Part shown: piece after piece, positions 9,288 through 17,589 of the stretch
How positions within the stretch are numbered: position 1 is the stretch's first letter
How the letters are laid out: each line of letters begins with the position of its first letter
DNA from: Pseudomonas sp. 10-1B
GTDB taxonomy: Bacteria > Pseudomonadota > Gammaproteobacteria > Pseudomonadales > Pseudomonadaceae
Direction: 5' to 3'
DNA length: 64,000 nt
NCBI RefSeq assembly: GCF_000935045.1
Contig: NZ_JYKS01000013.1
Location: forward strand, 1 to 64,000
Program-made: the position numbers and the translations under genes
The notes under the pieces: model-generated
Told to the model about the DNA's origin: nothing
What the model saw: only the letters and a program-made list of their open reading frames with translations
Databases searched by the model: none

Positions 9288-9332
9288 TGCTGTGCGGTAC
9301 CAGCGCTTATCGTTCGTTCAGTCGAGGCCGCC

Positions 9333-10799
9333 ATGTTCCAGCTGTTCCATTTGTCTGCCGATAAATCCACCAATCTGCAACAGCAGCTGCGCGAGCAAAT
9401 CGCCCAAGTGATACTCAACGGCAATATACCGCCCGACAGCCCGTTACCTTCCAGTCGCAAGCTGGCCAAGCAACTCAACATCGCGCGCAACACCGTGGTC
9501 TTGGCCTACGAGCACCTGCTCGACGATGGCTACTTGATCGCGCGTGAGCGCAGCGGCTACTACGTCAATCCCGATATCCTGGCTCACAAGGTCGAAGCAC
9601 CGCGTGCGGACCAGGACGAGGTCGCCGCCACCACGCTGGACTGGTCGCAACGGCTGGTGATGCAGCCCTCGCAGCAACGCAACATGAGAAAACCACGGGA
9701 TTGGCAAAGTTACAGATACCCCTTCATCTACGGGCAATTCGACCCAGCCCTGTTTCCGACCGCCAACTGGCGTGGATGCTGCCGCGACGCGGTCAGTATC
9801 CCGGCGATCCGTGACTGGGCTTCGGACCGTTTCGATAACGACGACCCCTTGTTGATGGAGCAGATCAGGACGCGCCTGTTGCCGCGTCGTGGCGTCTGGG
9901 CTTCGCCTGAACAGATCCTGGTCACGGTGGGTGCACAGCATGCGTTGTACATGCTGGCGCGCCTGTTGTTACGCCCCGACAGTCTGATGGGTATCGAAGA
10001 GCCGGGCTACGTCGACATCCGTAACATCGCCATGCTCAACCCCTCGCGCGTTCAACCGCTGGCGGTGGACAACCAGGGGCTGATACTGAGCGACAAACTC
10101 AATGACTGCGACCTTATCTACACCACGCCCAGCCATCAGTGCCCGAGCACCGTGACCATGCCCCTGGAGCGCCGCTACGAACTGCTACGGCGTGCCAACG
10201 AGCACGATTTTCTGATCATCGAGGACGACTACGAAAGCGAGACCAACTTCAAGGGCAACCCGATCCCGGCGCTCAAGAGCCTGGACAAGAATGATCGAGT
10301 GCTTTACGTCGGTAGCCTGTCAAAAACGCTGGCGCCCGGCTTGCGGGTTGGCTACCTGGTCGGTCCCGAAGCCTTGATCCGCGAGGCGCGGGCGTTGCGT
10401 CGACTGATGGTGCGTCATCCGGCAGCGAACAATCAGCGTTCGGTAGCGCTGTTCCTCGAACGCGGTTATCACGATGCGTTGATCCTGAGCCTGATGCGCG
10501 CCTACGAGGAGCGTCATCAGCAGATGGGCGATGCCCTGCGTGAGTACCTGCCGGAGTCTTCCAGGGAGCCGAGCTTCGGCGGTTCCTGCTATTGGGTGAA
10601 GGGGCCGGACGGCCTGGATGCGCGACGTTTGCAGGAGGAGGCCGCCAACCACGGCATCCTGATCGAGCCCGGCGATATTCATTTCTTCGGTGAGCACCCG
10701 CCGCTCAACTACTTCCGTCTGGGCTACTCGTCCATTCCGGCCGAGCGTATCCGCCCGGGGATCAAGTTGCTCGCCGAACTTATCGAGCGGCTTTGCTAA
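9333..10799 (+). CDS. tauR: MocR-family regulator TauR
   Basis: 488 aa. Residues ~1-75 are a GntR-type winged helix (LPSSRKLAKQLNIARNTV is the recognition region). The rest is an aminotransferase-I fold with the PLP lysine in YVGSLSKTLAPGLRVGYL. MocR proteins sense amino-acid or PLP-aldimine ligands and bind direct repeats. Sitting between tpa and xsc, it is best named TauR, the taurine-responsive activator. Direct repeats spaced 23 bp before the neighbouring genes are candidate targets. GabR or PdxR orthology is less likely given the context. Confidence 0.85.
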   Translation: MFQLFHLSADKSTNLQQQLREQIAQVILNGNIPPDSPLPSSRKLAKQLNIARNTVVLAYEHLLDDGYLIARERSGYYVNPDILAHKVEAPRADQDEVAATTLDWSQRLVMQPSQQRNMRKPRDWQSYRYPFIYGQFDPALFPTANWRGCCRDAVSIPAIRDWASDRFDNDDPLLMEQIRTRLLPRRGVWASPEQILVTVGAQHALYMLARLLLRPDSLMGIEEPGYVDIRNIAMLNPSRVQPLAVDNQGLILSDKLNDCDLIYTTPSHQCPSTVTMPLERRYELLRRANEHDFLIIEDDYESETNFKGNPIPALKSLDKNDRVLYVGSLSKTLAPGLRVGYLVGPEALIREARALRRLMVRHPAANNQRSVALFLERGYHDALILSLMRAYEERHQQMGDALREYLPESSREPSFGGSCYWVKGPDGLDARRLQEEAANHGILIEPGDIHFFGEHPPLNYFRLGYSSIPAERIRPGIKLLAELIERLC

Positions 10800-10842
10800 T
10801 TACTTTCATGGAATTGCACATAACTAATTGATTTAGCAGGGG

Positions 10843-10889
10843 CTCTGTGGGAGCGGGCGCGCCCGCGAACACCGGCGCAGCCGGTGCCA
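10843..10889 (+). repeat. REP element after tauR
   Basis: GTGGGAGCGGGCGCGCCCGC core (10848-10867) followed by ACCGGCGCAGCCGGT. It separates tauR from the xsc control region. Confidence 0.8.
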
Positions 10890-10939
10890 GCCACCCCCTC
10901 GGGCATGCAGTGTCGAGTACGCATTTCGGCGCTGCCTGC

Positions 10940-10970
10940 TGGCTTAACAGGTAGTCCCCAACTGGTTCTA
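10940..10970 (+). promoter_or_regulatory. Candidate TauR operator of the xsc unit
   Basis: TGGCTTAA (10940) and TGGTTCTA (10963), 23 bp apart, 126 bp before the leader ORF and 277 bp before xsc. This is the best match to the shared pattern. Confidence 0.55.
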
Positions 10971-11095
10971 TCGGCCACTTCCTCCGCCCTCCTACTCTAG
11001 CCCCAGGGCAACCGGTCCTCGCTTCCAAGTGACCGAGGGACGGCTCGCTCGACTTGCCCCAAGACTCCATCAAAACAACAACAGGAGAGTTCGGC

Positions 11096-11191
11096 ATGCG
11101 TAAAGGCGCCGCACCGAGCAAGCACCACAAGTCCCCGCACCGCCTCCCTGTACCTGTCCTGATGCGTATCCCCCTGTGCCTATGCTGCTGA
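11096..11191 (+). CDS. 31-codon leader ORF ending in Leu-Cys-Leu-Cys-Cys
   Basis: ATG at 11096 is preceded by ACAGGAGAGTTCGGC, a strong ribosome-binding site at good spacing, so the ORF is very probably translated. The peptide is basic and His/Pro-rich and finishes MRIPLCLCC before TGA. It ends 55 bp before xsc. Short ORFs with terminal Cys codons act as cysteine-responsive attenuators in mycobacteria. A similar sulfur-sensing role ahead of a sulfonate-cleaving enzyme is plausible here, but it is inference. I see no classical terminator hairpin after it, so translational coupling or Rho-dependent control is more likely. Confidence 0.6.
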   Translation: MRKGAAPSKHHKSPHRLPVPVLMRIPLCLCC

Positions 11192-11246
11192 AAGGCTGAG
11201 CCCGAGTAGTTGGCGGCATACCTTAAGTAACGAGAGGAGTATCGAT

Positions 11247-13007
11247 ATGCCACGCATGACCCCCAGCGAAGCAATGGTTGAAACACTGGTTGCCAATGGC
11301 GTGACCGACATCTTTGGCATCATGGGTTCGGCTTTCATGGATGCGATGGATATCTTCGCTCCGGCGGGTATCCGTTTTATCCCGGTGGTCCACGAGCAGG
11401 GCGCAGGCCACATGGCCGATGGTTACGCACGGGTCAGCGGCCGTCACGGCGTGTGCATCGCGCAGAACGGCCCAGGCATCACCAACTTCGTCACCGCCAT
11501 CGCCGCTGCCTACTGGGCACACAGCCCGGTGGTGGTGATCACGCCGGAAACCGGCTCGATGAGCCAAGGCCTTGGCGGTTTCCAGGAAGCCCAGCAACTG
11601 CCGTTCTTCGAGACCATCACCAAGTACCAGGCCCATGTGCCTAACCCGGCGCGGATGGCCGAACTGACCGGCCGTTGCTTCGATCGGGCGATGCAGGAAA
11701 ACGGTCCGACCCAGCTGAACATTCCGCGTGACTTCTTCTATGGCGATATCAACGTCGAGATTCCTGCACCGATTCGCATCGAGCGCAGCGCCGGTGGCGA
11801 GCAAAGCCTGACCGAAGCCGCCCAGATCCTGGCGGCAGCGAAGAACCCGGTGATCATCTCTGGCGGGGGCGTGGTCATGGGCGACGCCGTCGAGGCCTGT
11901 AAAGCGCTGGCTGAATACCTCGGCGCCCCGGTGGTCAACAGCTACCTGCACAACGACTCCTTCCCGGCCAGCCACCCGCTGTGGTGTGGCCCGTTGGGTT
12001 ACCAAGGCTCCAAGGCGGCCATGAAACTCCTGTCGCGTGCCGACGTGGTCCTGGCCCTGGGTACCCGCCTGGGCCCATTCGGTACCCTGCCGCAACACGG
12101 CCTCGACTACTGGCCGAAGCAGGCGAAAGTCATCCAGGTCGACTGCGACTCGAAGATGCTCGGCCTGGTGAAGAAGATCACCGTCGGTATCTGCGGTGAT
12201 GCCAAGGCCGCTGCGTTCAACCTGCTCGGCCGCCTGGAGAACCTCGATGTGCAGTGCCTGGCAAGCAAAGGTGCACGTGCCGAAGAAATCGCCAAGGAAA
12301 AAGCCGACTGGGAAACCGAGCTGGACGCCTGGATCCACGAGAAGGACGAATACTCTCTGGAGATGATCGAGGAGCAAAGCGGCGAGCCTGGCAATTACCT
12401 GCACCCGCGCCAGGTCTTGCGTGAACTGGAGAAAGCCATGCCTGCCGATGCCATGGTCTCCACCGACATCGGCAACATCAACTCGGTCTCCAACAGCTAC
12501 CTGCGTTTCGAGAAACCACGCTCGTTCTTCGCTGCCATGAGCTTCGGCAACTGCGGCTACGCGCTGCCGACCATCATCGGTGCCAAGGTCGCGGCGCCAC
12601 ACCGTACGGCCATCTCCTATGCCGGTGACGGCGCCTGGGGTATGTCGATGATGGAAATCATGACCTGCGTGCGCGAAAACATCCCGGTCACCTCGATCGT
12701 CTTCCATAACCGTCAGTGGGGCGCGGAGAAGAAGAACCAGGTGGACTTCTACAACCGCCGCTTCGTTGCCGGTGACCTGGAGAACCAGAGCTTCGCCGGC
12801 ATTGCCCGCTCGATGGGGGCCGAAGGTGTCACCGTCGATCGCCTGGAGGACATTGGCCCGGCGCTCATGGCGGCTTGCGAGGCGCAGAAGGCAGGCAAGA
12901 CCACGGTGATCGAGATCATGTGCACCCGCGAACTGGGCGACCCGTTCCGCCGCGATGCGCTTTCCAAGCCAGTGCGCTTCCTCGAGAAGTACAGGGACTA
13001 CGTCTGA
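11247..13007 (+). CDS. xsc: Sulfoacetaldehyde acetyltransferase
   Basis: 586 aa ThDP enzyme of the acetolactate-synthase fold. The cofactor-activating Glu lies in VHEQGAGHMADGYAR, and the ThDP/Mg motif begins GDGAWGMSMMEI and runs to the Asn of FHNRQWGAEKKNQ. It converts sulfoacetaldehyde plus phosphate to acetyl phosphate and sulfite, the C-S bond cleavage of taurine dissimilation. Start ATG at 11247 follows CGAGAGGAGTATCGAT. Length is as expected for Xsc. It is followed by pta, with a stable stem-loop in the 118-bp gap. Confidence 0.95.
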   Translation: MPRMTPSEAMVETLVANGVTDIFGIMGSAFMDAMDIFAPAGIRFIPVVHEQGAGHMADGYARVSGRHGVCIAQNGPGITNFVTAIAAAYWAHSPVVVITPETGSMSQGLGGFQEAQQLPFFETITKYQAHVPNPARMAELTGRCFDRAMQENGPTQLNIPRDFFYGDINVEIPAPIRIERSAGGEQSLTEAAQILAAAKNPVIISGGGVVMGDAVEACKALAEYLGAPVVNSYLHNDSFPASHPLWCGPLGYQGSKAAMKLLSRADVVLALGTRLGPFGTLPQHGLDYWPKQAKVIQVDCDSKMLGLVKKITVGICGDAKAAAFNLLGRLENLDVQCLASKGARAEEIAKEKADWETELDAWIHEKDEYSLEMIEEQSGEPGNYLHPRQVLRELEKAMPADAMVSTDIGNINSVSNSYLRFEKPRSFFAAMSFGNCGYALPTIIGAKVAAPHRTAISYAGDGAWGMSMMEIMTCVRENIPVTSIVFHNRQWGAEKKNQVDFYNRRFVAGDLENQSFAGIARSMGAEGVTVDRLEDIGPALMAACEAQKAGKTTVIEIMCTRELGDPFRRDALSKPVRFLEKYRDYV

Positions 13008-13024
13008 GGCACTTGGCGTCAATG

Positions 13025-13057
13025 GCCTGTGTGGCGGGCTTGGCCAGCCGCACAGGC
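13025..13057 (+). other. Intercistronic stem-loop between xsc and pta
   Basis: GCCTGTGTGGC..GG pairs with CC..GCCGCACAGGC with one wobble and one mismatch. No T-run follows, so it is more likely an mRNA-stability or processing element than a terminator. Confidence 0.45.
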
Positions 13058-13125
13058 ATCGGGAATACGGCAATGGCGTCTTTGGGCGCTGTTGCAGCTT
13101 CGATCATGAACACAGGAGTCCAAGC

Positions 13126-14070
13126 ATGTTGAGCACCCTTGCACCGGAGTGTCCGGCGTTTTGGCTCGATCGGGCCAAGGCCTTGCCGCGTGTGGTCACA
13201 GCGGTGGTCAACCCGGTCAATCCGCTGAGCTTGAGCAGTGCCAAGCGGGCTTGTGACGAAGGGCTTATCGAGCCTGTGCTGGTCGGTGACCAGCTGAAGA
13301 TCCGCAGCCTGGCTGAAGAGCTCGACTGGGACCTGCAAGACCTGCGCGTGCTGCATGCCAGTGATGAGCAACAGTGCGCCGAAGTCGCCTGCATGCAGGC
13401 TGGAGGCGGTAGCGCAGAGGCGATCATGAAAGGGCACCTGCACACCGATACCTTGTTGCGTGCGGTGCTCAAGCGCGAAGTCGGGCTGCGCACTGCCAGC
13501 CGTCTTAGCCATGTGTTTCACATGACACTGCCGGGGAGCGACAAGGCCTTGTCTATTACCGATGCGGTGATCAACGTGCAGCCTACGATCATCGACAAGA
13601 TTCATATCGCCCGCAACGCCATCGAGATGATGCATGCCTTGGGCTATGAGAAGCCGCGCATGGCGGTGCTGTCGGGTACCGAGGAAGTGACGCGCAGCAT
13701 GCCCTCGAGTCAGGATGCCGCCGAACTGGCCAAGCTGGCGGTGCTCGGTATCCTGGGGGAGGCCTGCATCGAAGGCCCACTGGCCTTCGACAACGCGGTG
13801 TCGCTGGAAGCGGCGCGCATCAAGGGCATTGGCGGCGAAGTAGCAGGCAATGCCGATATCCTGCTGGTGCCCAACCTGGAAGCGGGTAATTTCCTGTTCA
13901 AGCAGATGGTTTATTTCATGGGCGCCACGGCTGCCGGTCTGGTGCTGGGCGCGCGGGTGCCGATCATGCTCACCTCGCGTGCCGACCCGGTGGAGGCGCG
14001 GTTGGCATCCTGCGCGCTGGCGTCCATCGTCATCGACCATAATCGGCGAGCGCGCAGGCGTGTTGCGTAA
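13126..14070 (+). CDS. pta: Phosphate acetyltransferase (short form)
   Basis: 314 aa, only the catalytic PTA/PTB domain, as in the Pta that accompanies Xsc in sulfonate degraders. Motifs include SGTEEVTRSMPSSQDAAELAK and the C-terminal ADPVEARLASCALA. It converts acetyl phosphate from Xsc to acetyl-CoA. ATG at 13126 follows CAGGAGTCCAAGC. It is the third gene of the leader-xsc-pta-DUF6506 unit. Confidence 0.92.
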   Translation: MLSTLAPECPAFWLDRAKALPRVVTAVVNPVNPLSLSSAKRACDEGLIEPVLVGDQLKIRSLAEELDWDLQDLRVLHASDEQQCAEVACMQAGGGSAEAIMKGHLHTDTLLRAVLKREVGLRTASRLSHVFHMTLPGSDKALSITDAVINVQPTIIDKIHIARNAIEMMHALGYEKPRMAVLSGTEEVTRSMPSSQDAAELAKLAVLGILGEACIEGPLAFDNAVSLEAARIKGIGGEVAGNADILLVPNLEAGNFLFKQMVYFMGATAAGLVLGARVPIMLTSRADPVEARLASCALASIVIDHNRRARRRVA

Positions 14071-14103
14071 AAACCAAGCAATCTCGAAACAAGGAAAACC
14101 ACG

Positions 14104-14403
14104 ATGGCTGTGCAACGTTATGGCTTTATTTTCAAGGCGCCTGGCATGCAGTTCCTCACTCACAATGGCAGCCTGGAATCGGATACCTTCAACGCGACCG
14201 TGTGCGGCGTAGCCAGCGTCGCGGAGGCGCAGATCGTGGCGCAGGAACTGTTGACCCGGCATGTGCAATTGATCGAGCTGTGCGGGGCCTTCACCGAGAC
14301 CGAAGTCGAGCAGGTTCGCACCGCCATTGGCGACCGGGTTCCAGTGGCTGCCGTGCAGTACAGCCCTGAGACTCGCCAACGCTTGCAGCAATTGTGCGAC
14401 TGA
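14104..14403 (+). CDS. DUF6506-like small protein
   Basis: 99 aa, 33 bp after pta with AAGGAAAACCACG before its ATG, so it is the last gene of the xsc unit. The pattern YGFIFKAPG..., HVQLIELCGAF and a ferredoxin-like size resemble the DUF6506 family as I remember it. No catalytic motif is evident. Its position suggests an accessory role in sulfoacetaldehyde or acetyl-phosphate metabolism; this is not known. Confidence 0.6.
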   Translation: MAVQRYGFIFKAPGMQFLTHNGSLESDTFNATVCGVASVAEAQIVAQELLTRHVQLIELCGAFTETEVEQVRTAIGDRVPVAAVQYSPETRQRLQQLCD

Positions 14404-14508
14404 GCGAAGGGCTGCAAGCCAGCTCCCACAGGGACCGCGCAAAGCTTGAGGTCTGCACTGTTCCTGTGGGAGCCCGGCTTGCCGGCGATGGGCCGCGCAG
14501 CGGCCCCA
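14404..14508. repeat. REP pair, class B
   Basis: A degenerate inverted copy (AAGCCAGCTCCCACAGGG, ~14417-14434) faces a full copy at 14463-14508 with the core GTGGGAGCCCGGCTTGCCGG (14467-14486). It lies between the ends of the convergent DUF6506 and 221-aa genes. Confidence 0.75.
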
Positions 14509-14511
14509 AAT

Positions 14512-14534
14512 GGCTTAACTGACTGGCATTAGCC
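14512..14534. repeat. Dispersed 22-bp repeat, copy 1
   Basis: The reverse complement of this stretch (GGCTAATGCCAGTCAG then TTAAGCC) is identical over 22 bases to 22304-22325. Its arms GGCT/AGCC pair, so it may be a small structured element related to REP clusters. Confidence 0.7.
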
Positions 14535-14547
14535 TTTGGGCCTGTCT

Positions 14548-15213
14548 TCAGAGGGCGCAGCATGCGTGAGCCATTTCAGCCTGCCTGGCGGACAACACCC
14601 GCCGCCCCCACCAGTCACTCCCTTCGACCAGTTGGCGGATCAGCGCCTGTTGCTGCGCATTACCGGCAAACTGCTGCGGACGCGGTAAGGGGGGAAGCGT
14701 GCAGAACAGGGCCTGGTAGTGTTCTGCATTTTGCGCAGGATCCCCGGGGCAGGGTAGGAACGGCAAGTGTGGGCACAGATAGAACAACACCTGCTGGGTT
14801 GCCGCTTGCAGGCGTTCGCTGGCGAACAACGCGCCGTTGCAGGCTTCGAGCAGCTCTGAGGCCAACGACAAGCCTTCGCTGCCGCCGCTTGCGATGACTT
14901 GTCCCCAGCGTGGAGCCAACGCCTGGCGAATGAAACCGTCCAGGCGGGCCGCCAGTTCATCCTCGCCAAAGCCATGAAAGTCCAGGCCGAAACAGGCCTT
15001 CAGAATGCGCAGATAGGTCTTGTCGACTAGGGTGCGGCCGGCGTTCTGCCAGCCTAGGCCGCTGGCTTTGACCAGGTTGCCATGGAACTGCAAGAGCAGG
15101 GCGTTCTCGCTGCTACGCGTGTCCATGCCAGAGGCGAATGCCGGGTGTGGCCGTGACCAAGCCTGCCGCAGGTGTTCTGCGAGCTGGACGAGGTGCAGGC
15201 GATCCTGGGTCAT
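14548..15213 (-). CDS. Uncharacterised 221-aa protein in the taurine region
   Basis: Start ATG at 15213 is preceded by GGAG. No signal peptide or membrane segment. It is Leu/Ala/Gln-rich, probably helical, with a Cys/Pro stretch in the middle (FYLCPHLPFLPCPGDP) and a C-terminal end MAHACCAL. I do not recognise a family. It diverges from the YeiH exporter gene, and the shared 210-bp gap contains the TauR-like operator at 15324-15354, so it may be co-regulated with taurine genes. It could also be a heme- or redox-related helical protein, but no motif proves this. Confidence 0.6.
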   Translation of the reverse strand: MTQDRLHLVQLAEHLRQAWSRPHPAFASGMDTRSSENALLLQFHGNLVKASGLGWQNAGRTLVDKTYLRILKACFGLDFHGFGEDELAARLDGFIRQALAPRWGQVIASGGSEGLSLASELLEACNGALFASERLQAATQQVLFYLCPHLPFLPCPGDPAQNAEHYQALFCTLPPLPRPQQFAGNAQQQALIRQLVEGSDWWGRRVLSARQAEMAHACCAL

Positions 15214-15323
15214 AAGGGTTCTCCGCAAAGCAGGTATTTAGCGCTCATGACTATAGGCGGGAACATCAAGGTGTATTAGCACCAGCCAGCGATTGTGCCC
15301 TGGGCCACCACACCGCTGTCGCC

Positions 15324-15354
15324 TGGCCCCTAACAGCGCCTTGACGTGGTTCTA
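15324..15354 (+). promoter_or_regulatory. Candidate TauR operator between the 221-aa gene and yeiH-like exporter
   Basis: TGGCCCCT (15324) and TGGTTCTA (15347), 23 bp apart, 70 bp before the exporter start and 111 bp before the divergent gene. Confidence 0.55.
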
Positions 15355-15423
15355 ATGGAGGCGCGGCGCTTTCTCTAGCATCCCAGTGCAGTGATTCCCT
15401 AACCACAGACTGGAGCTGAGAAC

Positions 15424-16494
15424 ATGACAATAAAACAGCACCACACCATTCCTCCCGTGCCTGGCCGGGCGCTCGACACGACCAAGTCATCGTCCTCCTG
15501 GTTGATACGTCGCCAGCAGAAGCTCAAGCTATTGCTGCCGGGCATCATCGCCGCGATGGTCGTTGCCGCCAGTGCTTCTTTTCTTTCCGAGCATTACGGC
15601 GCACCGGTGATGTTGATGGCCTTGTTGCTGGGCATGGCACTGGGCTTTCTCTCCGAGGAGGGGCGTGCAGTCGCCGGCATTCGCTTCACCTCCAGCACCC
15701 TCCTGCGGTGCGGCGTGGCGCTGCTGGGCATGCGCATCACCGTCGAGCAGATTCTCTCGCTGGGGGGAACGCTGATGGCGGTGGTGATCGGTGCGGTAAT
15801 CCTGACCGTCAGCTTTGGCATCGTCCTGTCTCGGCTACTCGGCCAGTCACGGGATTTCGGCATTCTCAGCGGCGGCAGCGTGGGTATTTGTGGCGCGTCC
15901 GCGGCGCTGGCCATTTCCGCGGTGCTGCCCCAAGACAAGGACAGCGAGCGCAATATCATTTTCACGGTGATCAGCGTGACGGCGTTGAGCACCATCGCGA
16001 TGATCGCCTATCCGCCGATCGCCCAATGGATCGGCCTGGATGCCCGGCAAGCGGGGATATTCCTTGGCGCGACCATTCACGATGTGGCGCAGGTGGTCGG
16101 TGCTGGCTACAGCATGTCGAATGAAACTGGCGATACCGCGACCGTGGTCAAGCTGTTGCGTGTGGCCATGCTGGTGCCGATAGTCTTCAGCCTGTCGTTG
16201 CTGCTGCGCAAGCGTAAGGAGAATGGGCCGCGCGCGGCACTGCCATTGCCCTTGTTCATCATCTTCTTCGTGTTGTTCGTTGCCATCAACAGCAGCGGCA
16301 TGGCGCCGCTACAGGTGCAGGAGCTGGTCGGCGATGTGTCGCGCTGGTGTCTGGTCACCGCTATCGCCGCCCTGGGCATGAAAACCTCGCTGAAGGCGCT
16401 GCTGGAGGTGGGGTGGCGCCCAGCGACCCTATTGGTCAGCGAGACGGTGTTTCTCGCGGCATTGATTCTGATCGCGGTGAAATGCCTGGGATAA
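15424..16494 (+). CDS. YeiH-family putative sulfite/sulfate exporter
   Basis: 356 aa, about ten membrane segments after a basic cytoplasmic N terminus. It contains the UPF0324/YeiH (PF03601) features GVALLGMRITVEQI, GGSVGICGASAALAI and IHDVAQVVGAGY. Members of this family (CuyZ type) are proposed to export sulfite produced during sulfonate desulfonation. Good SD (TGGAGCTGAGAAC) before the ATG. Location after xsc/pta and a TauR-like operator support a sulfite-efflux role. Confidence 0.85.
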   Translation: MTIKQHHTIPPVPGRALDTTKSSSSWLIRRQQKLKLLLPGIIAAMVVAASASFLSEHYGAPVMLMALLLGMALGFLSEEGRAVAGIRFTSSTLLRCGVALLGMRITVEQILSLGGTLMAVVIGAVILTVSFGIVLSRLLGQSRDFGILSGGSVGICGASAALAISAVLPQDKDSERNIIFTVISVTALSTIAMIAYPPIAQWIGLDARQAGIFLGATIHDVAQVVGAGYSMSNETGDTATVVKLLRVAMLVPIVFSLSLLLRKRKENGPRAALPLPLFIIFFVLFVAINSSGMAPLQVQELVGDVSRWCLVTAIAALGMKTSLKALLEVGWRPATLLVSETVFLAALILIAVKCLG

Positions 16495-16599
16495 GCCAGC
16501 GCCATGGGGTGAGTCGTCTCGCTCCCGCCCGATCGATAGACGGCTGCCGACACGTGGCATGTACGGCGGCTGTCTGGTTCAACCCGTAATCGAGGTGGT

Positions 16600-17373
16600 A
16601 TGAGCGTACAAGTGCATCTGATCTTTCTGTGTTGCGTGGCGTTGGCCTCCCTCGCCCAGAGCCTTACCGGCTTTGCCTTCGGCTTGATCCTGATGGGCTT
16701 GATCGCATCCCTGCACATGGTGCCGCTGAGTGAGGTGGCTGTGGTGATCAGTATCCTCACCCTAGGTAACGCCATAGGGACCTTGGGCGGGCCGAAACCG
16801 CAGTTGGATCGCGCGGTGCTGATGCCGGTGTTGCTCAGCAGCCTGCTGGGGGTCAGCCTCGGCGTGTGGGGGCTTGATGCGTTGAGCGGCAGCTTGATCA
16901 TCTGGCTTCGCCTTCTGCTTGGTATTCTGATAGTCGCCGCCAGCCTCATGCTCGTGGTGCAAAACAAAGCGAAAGCGCAGCTCTCCCGGCAGCCGTCATT
17001 CTGGCTGGCCGGTGGCCTTTGCGGCCTGCTCAACGGTTTGTTCTCCAGCGGCGGGCCGCCGATCGCGTATCACCTGTATCGTCAGCCTTTGGGCTACGAG
17101 ATCATCCGCAACACCCTGATCACGGTGTTTTCCGCCAATGCGGCGGCGCGCCTTGGCCTGGTCGTCGCACAAGGGCAGATGCAACTGTCCACCTTGTTGT
17201 TGAGTGCCGAAGCATTGCCGTTGGTGTTGCTGGTCAGCTGGCTGGTCCGTCGTTATCCGCCGAAGTTGTCACTGCGTACGATACGTTGGCTGGTGTTCGC
17301 GCTGATGATACTTGCCGGCGTGAGCTTGATCTTGGATTCAGTGCCAGGGCTTTTGGCTGCAACCTCGGCATGA
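16600..17373 (+). CDS. tauE: TauE/SafE-family sulfite exporter
   Basis: 257 aa, seven to eight membrane segments. The N-terminal ASLAQSLTGFAFGL and the central GLLNGLFSSGGPPIAYHLY are typical of TauE/SafE (DUF81, PF01925). TauE exports sulfite in taurine degraders. It follows the YeiH exporter by 105 bp. A CTGGTTCAAC motif at 16574 resembles the operator half-site but lacks the 23-bp partner. Having two unrelated exporter families for one anion is notable. Confidence 0.85.
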   Translation: MSVQVHLIFLCCVALASLAQSLTGFAFGLILMGLIASLHMVPLSEVAVVISILTLGNAIGTLGGPKPQLDRAVLMPVLLSSLLGVSLGVWGLDALSGSLIIWLRLLLGILIVAASLMLVVQNKAKAQLSRQPSFWLAGGLCGLLNGLFSSGGPPIAYHLYRQPLGYEIIRNTLITVFSANAAARLGLVVAQGQMQLSTLLLSAEALPLVLLVSWLVRRYPPKLSLRTIRWLVFALMILAGVSLILDSVPGLLAATSA

Positions 17374-17589
17374 CCTGTAGGCGCTACGGGCCTTGCTCGA
17401 GTTGGCACTGATTCAGGTGCAGATGCGCAATGAGCCTTGGATTTTGCACTGAGGCTTGAGTGATGCGTTGCCATGGCCTGACAGGTTCGGTACGTTGCAA
17501 CAACTGCAACTGCCTTTGAAAACTGTGGTAACCCTGTGGGGGTTACCCGCGAAAGGGCCTTCACGGGCATTCCATGCAAAGACGCTCGT

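Noticed and set aside
9109..9332. An extra gene between tpa and tauR
   Set aside because: Only short frames without ribosome-binding sites; the gap holds a hairpin and a possible operator.
11223..13073. 616-codon open frame antisense to xsc
   Set aside because: Mirror of a real high-GC gene; repetitive His/Val/Arg composition, no ribosome-binding site and no family resemblance. The same applies to the 687-codon frame antisense to speA and the 513-codon frame antisense to the ethanolamine activator.
16555..16582. TauR-like site before tauE
   Set aside because: CTGGTTCAAC is present but the upstream TGGC is 20 bp, not 23 bp, away and the CTA end is missing.
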